Positions 56,380-64,000 of a stretch of DNA of 64,000 bases are shown here, piece by piece. This DNA is from Ophiodon elongatus (lineage: Eukaryota > Chordata > Actinopteri > Perciformes > Hexagrammidae): positions 253,501-317,500 of the forward strand of contig JACSYO010001987.1 of assembly GCA_016806645.1 (NCBI GenBank). The letters are read 5' to 3'. Below the pieces are notes generated by a model that was given only the letters and a program-made list of their open reading frames with translations, did no database searches and was not told the origin of the DNA. A program made the position numbers and the translations under genes. Within the stretch, counting starts at the first letter, position 1. Every line of letters starts with the position of its first letter.

Positions 56380-56467
56380 CACCAAACCCTTCCACCTTGA
56401 TGTTTCTGAATAAAATGGGATGATATCCGCAATATTGTTTCAGAAAAAGGAGGGAGGGAGAAGATCA
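56380..56467 (+). pseudogene. ERV 1 fragment: start of RNase H region, second copy
   Basis: This is a broken segment (one stop) matching 48318-48412. It lies between the gag-like remnant and the integrase remnant, its expected order. Confidence 0.65.
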
Positions 56468-56516
56468 CTGATATGCTACAGCTCAAATTTGAATACATCG
56501 AAAAAGGCCACACAGG

Positions 56517-56760
56517 TTGCACAAGACACTTAGCAGCCCTGAGAGATTCAGATATCTACTCGTGATGATCGACAGATACACCCGATGGGTTGAAGCGATC
56601 CCCTGCAGGAAAGAAGATGCAAAGACAGTTATAAAATGGCTGAAGAATGAACTGATACCAAGATATGGTGTACCAAGGAGAATCAGATCTGACAATGGCA
56701 CACATTTTGCAAACAAACACCTACAGGAGGATGGAGAGAGGAGAAGGACATCAGGACTCA
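56517..56760 (+). pseudogene. ERV 1 integrase core remnant
   Basis: About 75 codons resemble the retroviral integrase catalytic core, including RYTRWVEAIP and RSDNGTHFA, the latter holding the second catalytic Asp. The rest of the domain is deleted, and the segment runs into a CA-rich tail before the right LTR. Confidence 0.85.
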
Positions 56761-56865
56761 CACGCACCCACACACACACACACCCTGATAGGCACACATA
56801 GACTGTTACAATAAAGAATGTATTACAAAGATGTATACACTAAGAAATAGTGTATAAGGAGGGAC

Positions 56866-57533
56866 TGTTAGGTTGTAATAAAATAATATGACTTACACTT
56901 GTAAATAAGGAATGTCTATGTATAAATTACGATACTTTAAAAGGATAATTAATAAGGAATAGTGAGCCTTATGGGAAGGAGTATGCGTGACATAGAAGAA
57001 AGTCACATTGAGTTTCTTACTTAGACTTAGTTTAGGTATGCATAGAATGAGATAGAGAGAGTGGGATGGATACTGAAGTCTCCTAGAGGAACACAAAGGG
57101 CAATAAAACAACTCCACTCGAGGGGGGTTGTTCTGCTGAACTTTACGAGAAGGTGGAGAGATGACATCAAGAGCCATAAAGCCTAGAGGAGGCGATGCAG
57201 CGACGTGACCAATCCGATTGCTGATTCTAGCCATGTGAAACTTTAGCCGAATATATGTTGTAAAACTGAGCCAATGAGAGGCGATGATGCACATTTTCAT
57301 TGGACTATATAATCAAATGTACTGGTCAGTTATAGGCTCTCTTAGGTCAATGCGCACAGACAGTTAACTCTCGCAGGCTGCTTTTACAGGCAACTGTTGA
57401 GGGGCTGTGGTCTGCCATTGGCCTATGATCCATCAGCTGAGATTTTTACTCTGTTATCACAACGCTTTTCACTTTATTAAATATGCTTTATTATAAGTCC
57501 TTTGTCTCCCGGAACTTTTCTCAGAATACAATA
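56866..57533 (+). repeat. ERV 1 right LTR, full length
   Basis: 668 bp, starting TGTTAGGTTG just after a purine-rich AAGGAGGGAC tract and ending TCAGAATACAATA. It carries a TATATAA-like motif (GGACTATATAATC near 57305). Confidence 0.9.
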
Positions 57534-57820
57534 ACATCAAGTTCTGCACAGAAAAATGAATACAAATAAAAGGAAATAAAAAGGTAATAAAATTAATTGG
57601 ATATTTAATGTTTTTTTTGTTTTTTTTAACAAATGGACATCTACTGTCATAGCCTGGCTAACTGTGAACTATATTATCTGCCAGTAATTGATATGGCATT
57701 ATGACATTCACATTGAGAAGATACAGCATAACTTGTAATACAGGGCAAGATTAGACGGTCAGACGTCTCTTGATAAGGTTATCATGAACATACAAGCTCC
57801 CAATCTCCCTCTTCCTATAG

Positions 57821-60214
57821 CACATGTGTCAAACTCAAGGCCAAATCCAGCCTGCGGTGGAATTATCTTTGGCCCGCTGGGTAATATCTAATTTGTATTA
57901 GAGTTGGCCCGCCGGTATAGTGCACGTACCACTAATACTACAAGTCCCACAATGCACCGTCAGCGCGTCGGCACGTCAATCGAGTGCGAAAACCCGCCCC
58001 ACTTGCTCATCAGCAGGCTACCTGTGGTCAACTTTCAGCTACCCCTCTCCCCAAAAAATGGCTAAACGAAAGGTGGACTTTGAAAACAGGGGTTTTCAAG
58101 ACAGGTGGGAGGCAGAGTATATGTTCGCAGATATAAAGGGCAAAGCTGTTTGTCTTGTGTGTGGAGACGGTGTGGCCGTAATGAAAGAATATAACGTAAG
58201 ACGACACTATGAAACGAAACACCACGACAGGTACAAGCATCTGGACATGAAACAGAGGCTCCAGAAGGTAGAAGAGTTGAAAAGAAGTCTTGTGTCACAG
58301 CAGGCTATGTCCACAAAAGCCAAATCACAAAGTGAAGCTGCTGTAAAGGCCAGTTTTATTGTTGCAGAAGAGGTCTAAATCAGCCCGGCCCTTTACCGAG
58401 GGAGAATTTGTCAAAAACTGCATGATGCAAGTTTGCGAGGTCGTGTGCCCAGATAAAAGGCAAGCATTTTCAAATGTTAGTCTGAGCAGGAACACCGGTG
58501 CTGATCGTATATTTGAGCTAGCCACCAATCTACAACAGCTGGTGGGAAAGGGGAAAGATTTCATCGTATACTCCCTTGCTGTGGATGAGAGCAGCGAGAC
58601 TTCTGATACTGCCCAGCTGTCGATGTTCATCCGTGGAGTGGACTCAAGTCTGTGCGTAACAGAAGAACTTTTGGGATTAAGATCCATGCATGGCACAACT
58701 ACGGGAAAATATATCTTTCAAGAGGTATCCAGGTGTGTAAATGAAATGGGGCTGCCTTGGGATAAACTTGTGGGACTGACAACAGATGGAGCGCCCGCGA
58801 TGTGTGGATTGGTGGGCAGGATCCGGGAGAAGATGCAGGAGGAAAACGGCGCAGATGAGCTGACAACTTATCACTGCATCATACACCAGGAGTCGTTGTG
58901 TGGCAAAGCCTTGAAAATGGAACACGTAATGAGCACCATAACACGCAGTTAACTTCATAAGAGCCAAAGGTTTAAATCACCGCCACTTCAAGTCTTTTCT
59001 GGAGGAGTTGGGTTCAGAATATGGTGACTTGCCTTATCACACAGAGGTGCGATGGCTAAGCCAAGGAAAAGTGCTGAAAAGATGTTTCGAGTTGCGTGAA
59101 GAGATCTGTCAGTTCATGGAAAGCAAAGGGAAAGACACAACAGAGCTCCGGGAAGAAAAGTTGCTGTGTGAAGTGGCGTTTCCGTGTGACACCACGAGCC
59201 ATCTCAATGCGCTCAACCTGCAGCTTCAGGGACGGGGCCATGTGGTCACTGACATGTACGCTGCAGTGAGGGCTTTAAAACCAAGCTGCGCCTGTGGGAG
59301 ACGCAGATGCTGCAAGAAAACTTGAGCCATGTTCCATGCTGCCGAGCTATGAAAGAGCAGGTCTCTACCGCTGCGTTCCCAAGTGCGCAGTTTGCCCAAA
59401 AACTCAGCATTCTTGGTGCCGACTTCACACGGCGATTTGCCGACTTTGGAGCCCAAAAAAGCGGCTTGAACTGCTCAGTAATCCATTTGCAGTTGACGTG
59501 GAAAGCGCACCAACCAACCTCCAAATGGAGCTGATTGAACTCCAGTGTAGTGACACACTCAAAGCAAAGTATGACTCTGTGGGTGCTGCACAGTTTCCAC
59601 GGTTCATCCCGACACAATGCCCCATCTGAGCCAAGCTGCCCAAATGCTCTCTGTGTTTGGCAGCACATACCTGTGTGAACAACTGTTCTCTTTGATGACG
59701 TTAAACAAAACATCACACAGGAGTCGTCTTACTGATGAACACCTTCATTCAATCCTGCGGATTTCCTCAGCTCAGAGCCCGACCCCAAACATTGATGAAC
59801 TTGCATCGAAGATGAGATGCCAAGTATCTGGCTCACACTAGTGTGCATCACAGAGCAGCAAACTGGGCTTTAATGTAGGTTTCATTTTTGCACTTTTTTC
59901 TTGCATGTTTGATTTTTCTTTTAAGGAAATTATTTTTTGGCTGTTGATGGCCTGTGGAAAAATGTTTTCATTAGAACTTACTCTGGAAAAGATGCAGATT
60001 AAGCCATAAGAAATTAATACAACTGATTTTTCATTCATTTAATGTCAATATTGTTTTTATAGGCAATAACTTATAAGCTTTGTTAGTTACAGAGTCAATA
60101 TGTGCAATAGGTTTATTAAAATAAGTTTTGAAATAAACATTGAACCAGTCTGGCCCTCGACTTGTAGCGATTTTTTAATTTTGGCTCGCTGTGTATTTGA
60201 GTTTGACACCCCTG
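57821..60214 (+). mobile_element. hAT transposon C with 8-bp target duplication
   Basis: The left end is CACATGTGTCAAACTCAAGG. The right end TTTGAGTTTGACACCCCTG is its inverse. The perfect 8-bp duplication TCCTATAG flanks it (57813-57820 and 60215-60222). 2,394 bp. The interior encodes a decayed BED-finger hAT transposase. It is inserted in element B. Confidence 0.95.
58058..59841 (+). pseudogene. hAT transposase, frameshifted (GTF2IRD2/ZBED-like family)
   Basis: The protein would cut and paste the element. The start is at ATG 58058 (MAKRKVDFENRGF). A BED-type zinc finger follows (CLVCGDG then HYETKH). The RNase H-like core spans the next frames: FIVYSLAVDESSETSD with catalytic Asp, LTTDGAPAM and HCIIHQESLC. 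Later come TEVRWLSQGKVLKRC and a C-terminal dimerisation part, YLCEQLFSLM. At least five frame changes or stops (near 58376, 58950, 59320, 59535 and 59629) make it non-functional. Confidence 0.92.
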
Positions 60215-60679
60215 TCCTATAGCTAGCTACTCGACTGATAAGTTAACTTGCTAGCCTAGCCAGCATGCTAGCGTCATTAGCATGTCAGCATCGATCGCTA
60301 GCTTGATATTATAACCATCACCATGTATATAGGCTATGTAGACAGACCCAGACATAAATGATACATCAAGCTAGTTGACATCTGTCACACTCAGATAAAA
60401 TATTTACCTTGACAGACAATCCGTTGAACTTGAAGATCTGAAGACTGAACTCGTGAACTGTTTTTTGATTCGTGGAGAAAGTATTTTGAGTATTTTAGAT
60501 ACAAAATTACTCCACTCTAAAGTATTTTGTTACAAATTACGTTAGATTTTTTATCGGCCCTATCAAATACAAATTACAAAATACTCAAAAGTAATAGAAA
60601 TACGTATTTCAAATACAAGTAATAGAAATACTGCCCATCTCTGACTGTGCTTATGTTACTAGAACAACATTTTATTCAT

Positions 60680-60808
60680 CAATCCATCCATCCATTATCC
60701 GAACCGCTTATCCTTTTTTTTTAGGGTCGCGGGGCGCTGGAGCCGATCCCAGCTGACTTCGGGCGAAGGCAGGGTACACCCTGGACAGGTCGCCAGTTCA
60801 TCGCAGGG
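60680..60808 (-). mobile_element. 3' tail of an L2/CR1-like LINE with 15-bp target duplication
   Basis: The minus-strand fragment ends in ATGGATGGATGG repeats, with CTGGCGACCTGTCCAGGGTG and CTGCCTTCGCC, a very common fish LINE tail. The exact 15-bp repeat CAACATTTTATTCAT flanks it (60665-60679, 60809-60823). It lies inside element A. Confidence 0.85.
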
Positions 60809-61063
60809 CAACATTTTATTCATTTTTATTTAAAAATAACAACTTTTACACAGTGCTGGGCTTCAGGCGATTTCCATCACAAAAAAAAGAAGTTTGAATA
60901 TAAAACAAACGCACAATAAAGTGGTACGCCGGCCCGCGAGGCTTCGAACGTCACCACGTACGTCATCAACACAAGCCTCGATACGCGCTTCACAAAATCT
61001 TCCTGGATTACTCGACACACGCTTCGAAGCCTCAACACGAAAGGACACATCACTAGTAGCTAC

Positions 61064-61971
61064 TAGAATCACAACATGTTGACAAGAAACAGAATTTAGA
61101 AATGTTCCGTCATTATGATCCTTGAAATCAATGAACTGAAGATCACAACATTTACAGGACAAAGGGCAGTAAAAACACAGCAACAATATTCATGTATTTG
61201 TAGCTACAGCCACAGATGGGAGCGGATGGAATCACAGAGAGACTCAGACATTTGGAGTATTGGGTCATTTATTGAAAAGCAAAACTAAAGTACAAAAGAA
61301 ATTAAAACGGAGCAACTTCATTTGACTTTCATCTACGTAACACAAGAAGTGATTCAGAGCATCGCTGTTCAATTTCTACTAAACCAAGAAGGAAAACATC
61401 CCTTGTCCCAAAATACTAGCATGAAATATATTCAAGAAGATTTCTATCAGCTGAGAAGCTTCAAACATCTCACAACTCTTTTAAAATCTCAGCTGGAATT
61501 TAAACATGAGGATTAAAAATCAATCAAAAGATGTTGTGAAACAAAAAAAGCATACTCTTGATTAATTCAGAAAAAAATTATTATTATTATTCTTTACTTT
61601 GGCCTGGTGCTCGAAAAAAGGAAATATACAAGCAAACTATTCACACAACTGTAAAATAAATGTCTCTCACCCTGCTGAGAGTGGAGGGGGACTGGAGCCA
61701 ATCCCAGTTGACACTGGGAGAGAGCTGGAGTCCAGTTTCTCACCAGCAGTGACCCAGATAGACAACCATTACACGGACACTACGGAGATTTAGGGTGTCC
61801 AGTTGACGTAACGTGTTTCTGGATGTTGCTGATTGATCTGCAGTGTTTCCCCCAGTGATGGAATCCAAGCAGAGAAGCAAAGAAGGACTTCCTCAGTAGA
61901 ACGAGTGAAGGAAACTCTACTGGTTGACCAACATCTCTGATCTCAAGCTTTCTGTCATCACATCAGCAGAC

Positions 61972-62013
<42 letters not shown>

Positions 62014-62986
62014 TGTGTACATGTGAATTTACATTTGTGTTAACAGTATTGATTTCAGCAGAAACCCCAACAGCAGAAGTATTAAAGTGTAACTATGGTG
62101 GATTTGTTTTAGATGAACACATCTTTATGTGTGAAGAGAGCTGTGATGCTTTCATTGTTCTGAAGATCTCCAAAAAGAATCATCCTCATTTGATTTAAAC
62201 AAATATTTCACCAGAGGAAATTACATTTACTTAATTCAAACTAAACAATCCCAGTAATTTAATGTCACCATTGATCATATTTTTCAAATATATTTTCTTT
62301 GTATTAAAATCGATAATCATCTACAAATAGATTCCCAACCCTGATTCAATCGGTTTATGATATGAATGATGAATAACTGATGAATCCACAGTTTATGGAG
62401 GAGAATGTGGTGACGTCATTTCTTGATCCAGTGCAATATTTATCCATAAACCTGAAGAGACAAAAAGAAATACGACACATAAAATATAAAAACTAAATTA
62501 TTCATCATAAATGTTTAAATCAAAAACAAAGCCACATATTTACAGTATCATTTAGTACTCTAATATCCATAATTTATTCATTTAAGTATTCACTTTTTCT
62601 AAGTATTCAACCATTGTGCTTGTGAAGTAATAATTGCTTATTTTAATTTGGTTCGACACCCTTTTGATAAATTGGTGTCACTGTGTTTCTCAAGGTGAAT
62701 ATTTGAGTTCTGAATATGAGACTTTATCTGAGCTGCTGATGTGAAGCTTCCTGAAATCATCTGTCTTTCTCTTAATAATCTCACTTCAAACAGCTTCACC
62801 TTTGTTGTGGAACAAGTCAAAGCTTTTCTTTACAGCTACAACGTGTCACGGAGGTCTGACAGCGGATACAGAAACAATCACAGAAGGTTCTTCTGCTCAT
62901 AGTTTCCAGCAGCTTTGTTTCACAACAGCTGGGAAGAGTTCATGTCCCACATGAAGCAACTCACTGTGTGCAGGGCGCTGAGGTCA
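61064..62986 (-). other. Probable 3' untranslated region of the MHC class I gene and flank
   Basis: Downstream (minus strand) of the class I stop codon, a polyadenylation signal AATAAA is read at 61268-61273. Inside are a degenerate LINE-tail-like stretch (61675-61790) and a (GT)n tract (61976-62012). Other sequence is AT-rich without recognised content. Whether the transcript runs this far is not known. Confidence 0.4.
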
Positions 62987-63054
62987 TCACTTAGGCTCAG
63001 GGTTCAGTTTCTCAGAGAGCTCAGAGCTGTTGTCAGGAGTCGGAGGGCATTTGG
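62987..63054 (-). CDS. MHC class I cytoplasmic tail exon with stop codon
   Basis: 68 bp from acceptor TTTATTCCAG to TGA. The phase fits the TM exon. The tail has Ser and Thr residues in TPDNSSELS that could be phosphorylated, as known for class I tails. Confidence 0.85.
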
Positions 63055-63407
63055 CTGGAATAAAAAGCAAAGACACCATTTTAGTTCTCCAGAGTCAAAA
63101 TGTCTGAATGTCTTCTAACACCTTCCTCCCAGTGGATATGATCCCCTCTCCTAGTCTCTCACTCTGATGACTAAATCTCTTCTCTTCCTTCACTTCTCTC
63201 TGACATCATCACGCTATCATCACTGTGGGATGCACAAGCAGCTCCAGAGTGGAAGCCTGTAACTTTGTGATCCTAAGCACACCGCTCACTCTGACTCCTC
63301 TTGGAGATGAAAAGGGCTTTTATTCATCATCTGTCCCTTGTGCCAAAAATAAACATGACAAAACAGACAATATTCCAATAAGATATTACAGCTACATACA
63401 TACATAC

Positions 63408-63457
<50 letters not shown>

Positions 63458-63849
63458 GTGCTGAAAACTGTGTAGAAAACAACCAGCCACCTTAACGTGT
63501 CAGTTGATTGTCTAAAAGTAAACCGGCATTAAACATAATATATGAAGAATAGAAGCGAATATGATGAAATAACATATAAATAATGATGAATGTTTCACTA
63601 AAATATGAATTTGGCTCTTCTAGTCATGTCCTCATGACATTACCGCTGACTGTTGAAGTTTGCTTCACTGTCACATTCTGGATAAAAGCATCAACTCAAA
63701 GCCTAAAGTTCAGATACTAATCAAATACTAACGTCTCTGTTTGGGTCTCTCACCTTTCCTCTTCTTGTAAGCCATGACTCCAACCACAGCGAGAGCAAGA
63801 ACAGCCACTACAGCGAGGATGATGATGATGGCCATGTAAGAAGACTTCT
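62987..63849 (-). CDS. MHC class I heavy chain, 3' end (transmembrane and cytoplasmic exons)
   Basis: The protein presents peptides to cytotoxic T cells at the cell surface. Two exons are in the window. The TM exon 63754-63849 is entered in phase 1 after CTCAACAG and left at AAAG|GTGAGA. It encodes SSYMAIIIILAVVAVLALAV and MAYKKRKG, a membrane helix with a basic stop-transfer. The tail exon 62987-63054 encodes KCPPTPDNSSELSEKLNPEP then Lys and stop, very like classical fish class I tails. The signal, alpha-1, alpha-2 and alpha-3 exons lie off the right edge, so lineage and classical status cannot be judged. Confidence 0.85.
63408..63452. repeat. (TA)n microsatellite
   Basis: About 45 bp of TATATA lie in the intron between the two visible MHC class I exons. 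Confidence 0.97.
63754..63849 (-). CDS. MHC class I transmembrane exon
   Basis: The exon has 96 bp, with a hydrophobic helix of about 23 residues followed by KKRK. The acceptor TTCTGCTCAACAG and donor GGAAAG|GTGAGAG are good matches. Confidence 0.85.
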
Positions 63850-64000
63850 CTGTTGAGCAGAAAACAACAATAAAACAGTCACAACCTGAACAGGTGAAGC
63901 AGGTTAGAAGAGAAGAAGATCCATTTATCAAGCAGACCACAATCCTGAATACACACACCACATGTGGGTCATGATCTTTATCTGGTCTGTACATGATGAC

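Larger units (their letters stand above)
46829..57533 (+). mobile_element. Endogenous retrovirus 1, older host of the nested provirus
   Basis: Two LTRs (46829-47084 and 56866-57533) begin TGTTAGGTTGTAATAAAATA. The direct repeat ACAT flanks the element (46825-46828, 57534-57537) if the LTR ends in CAATA. A primer-binding-like TGGTGACCCCGATCGTGG follows the left LTR at 47087, and AAGGAGGGAC precedes the right LTR. Interior remnants of gag-like, RNase H and integrase coding sequence are broken by deletions and stops. It is inactive. Confidence 0.88.
46331..60642. mobile_element. Element B with GAGATGGGCA ends
   Basis: The left end is GAGATGGGCAAAAATACATC. The right end is CTGCCCATCTCTG, its inverse. 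Both subterminal regions are rich in AAATAC/GTATTT words for over 100 bp. Removing later insertions leaves about 1.2 kb without coding sequence. I could not resolve a target duplication at the edges (5 of 8 flanking bases agree at best), so hAT membership is an inference from the terminal pattern. Confidence 0.6.
46024..61055. mobile_element. hAT-like element A, outermost of the nest
   Basis: The left end is TAGTGATGGTGAG and the right end is CACATCACTA, flanked by the direct repeat GTAGCTAC (46016-46023 and 61056-61063), an 8-bp duplication typical of hAT. Subterminal GAAGCTTC/GCTTCGAAGC motifs recur at both ends. Without the later insertions it would be about 0.6-0.7 kb with no transposase, so non-autonomous. 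The duplication is itself a palindrome, so the inverted repeat can also be read as 16 bp (GTAGCTACTAGTGATG), which leaves the exact edge uncertain. Confidence 0.75.

Overview
The window is from a teleost, most likely a percomorph. The evidence is a many-exon vertebrate gene with GT-AG introns, fish-type dispersed repeats, very dense microsatellites, an MHC class I tail of the fish type and a fish C2H2 zinc-finger gene. There are no bacterial features, CRISPR arrays or operons. All exon boundaries were read by eye from splice signals, reading phase and homology to known families.

Region 1 (1-30 kb) is the ectonucleotide pyrophosphatase/phosphodiesterase 2 (autotaxin) gene on the minus strand. 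Twenty-three consecutive coding exons lie between 24737 and 3880. They total 2,379 bp (793 codons), and the reading phase agrees across every junction. The first coding exon (start codon) was not found, and the last exon(s), about 55 C-terminal residues, should lie off the left edge. The enzyme makes lysophosphatidic acid outside the cell. Its catalytic threonine, zinc ligands, two somatomedin-B domains and RGD motif are all visible. Introns are loaded with minisatellites, (GA)n, (CA)n, (AT)n, a pair of inverted dispersed repeats and a foldback element.

Region 2 (30-39 kb) has no recognisable protein gene. It holds tandem duplications, minisatellites of 12, 15 and 29 bp, and long (CA)n tracts. 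A CpG-containing stretch near 32 kb could be regulatory.

Region 3 (39.1-43.1 kb) is a two-exon C2H2 zinc-finger gene on the plus strand: an N-terminal helix exon, then a second exon with an acidic linker and seven fingers. A frameshift ends the protein, and decayed finger sequence follows the stop. A Tc1-like relic (43.6-44.0 kb) and an 830-bp (CA)n/(CAGA)n tract follow.

Region 4 (46.0-61.1 kb) is a nest of mobile elements. The outermost is a short hAT-like element with an 8-bp direct repeat (GTAGCTAC) at its edges. Inside it is a second element with GAGATGGGCA ends. Inside that are an old endogenous retrovirus with 256- and 668-bp LTRs, which was itself split by a second retrovirus (430-bp LTRs, 4-bp target duplication AGTC), and a separate hAT element with decayed transposase and a perfect 8-bp target duplication (TCCTATAG). 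The inner retrovirus is the most unusual item. It has lost gag, protease and most of reverse transcriptase and keeps an open integrase. In the envelope position it carries a V-type immunoglobulin-like domain followed by a possible membrane segment in a shifted frame.

Region 5 (61-64 kb) is the 3' end of an MHC class I gene on the minus strand (transmembrane exon and cytoplasmic-tail exon). The rest of that gene is off the right edge.
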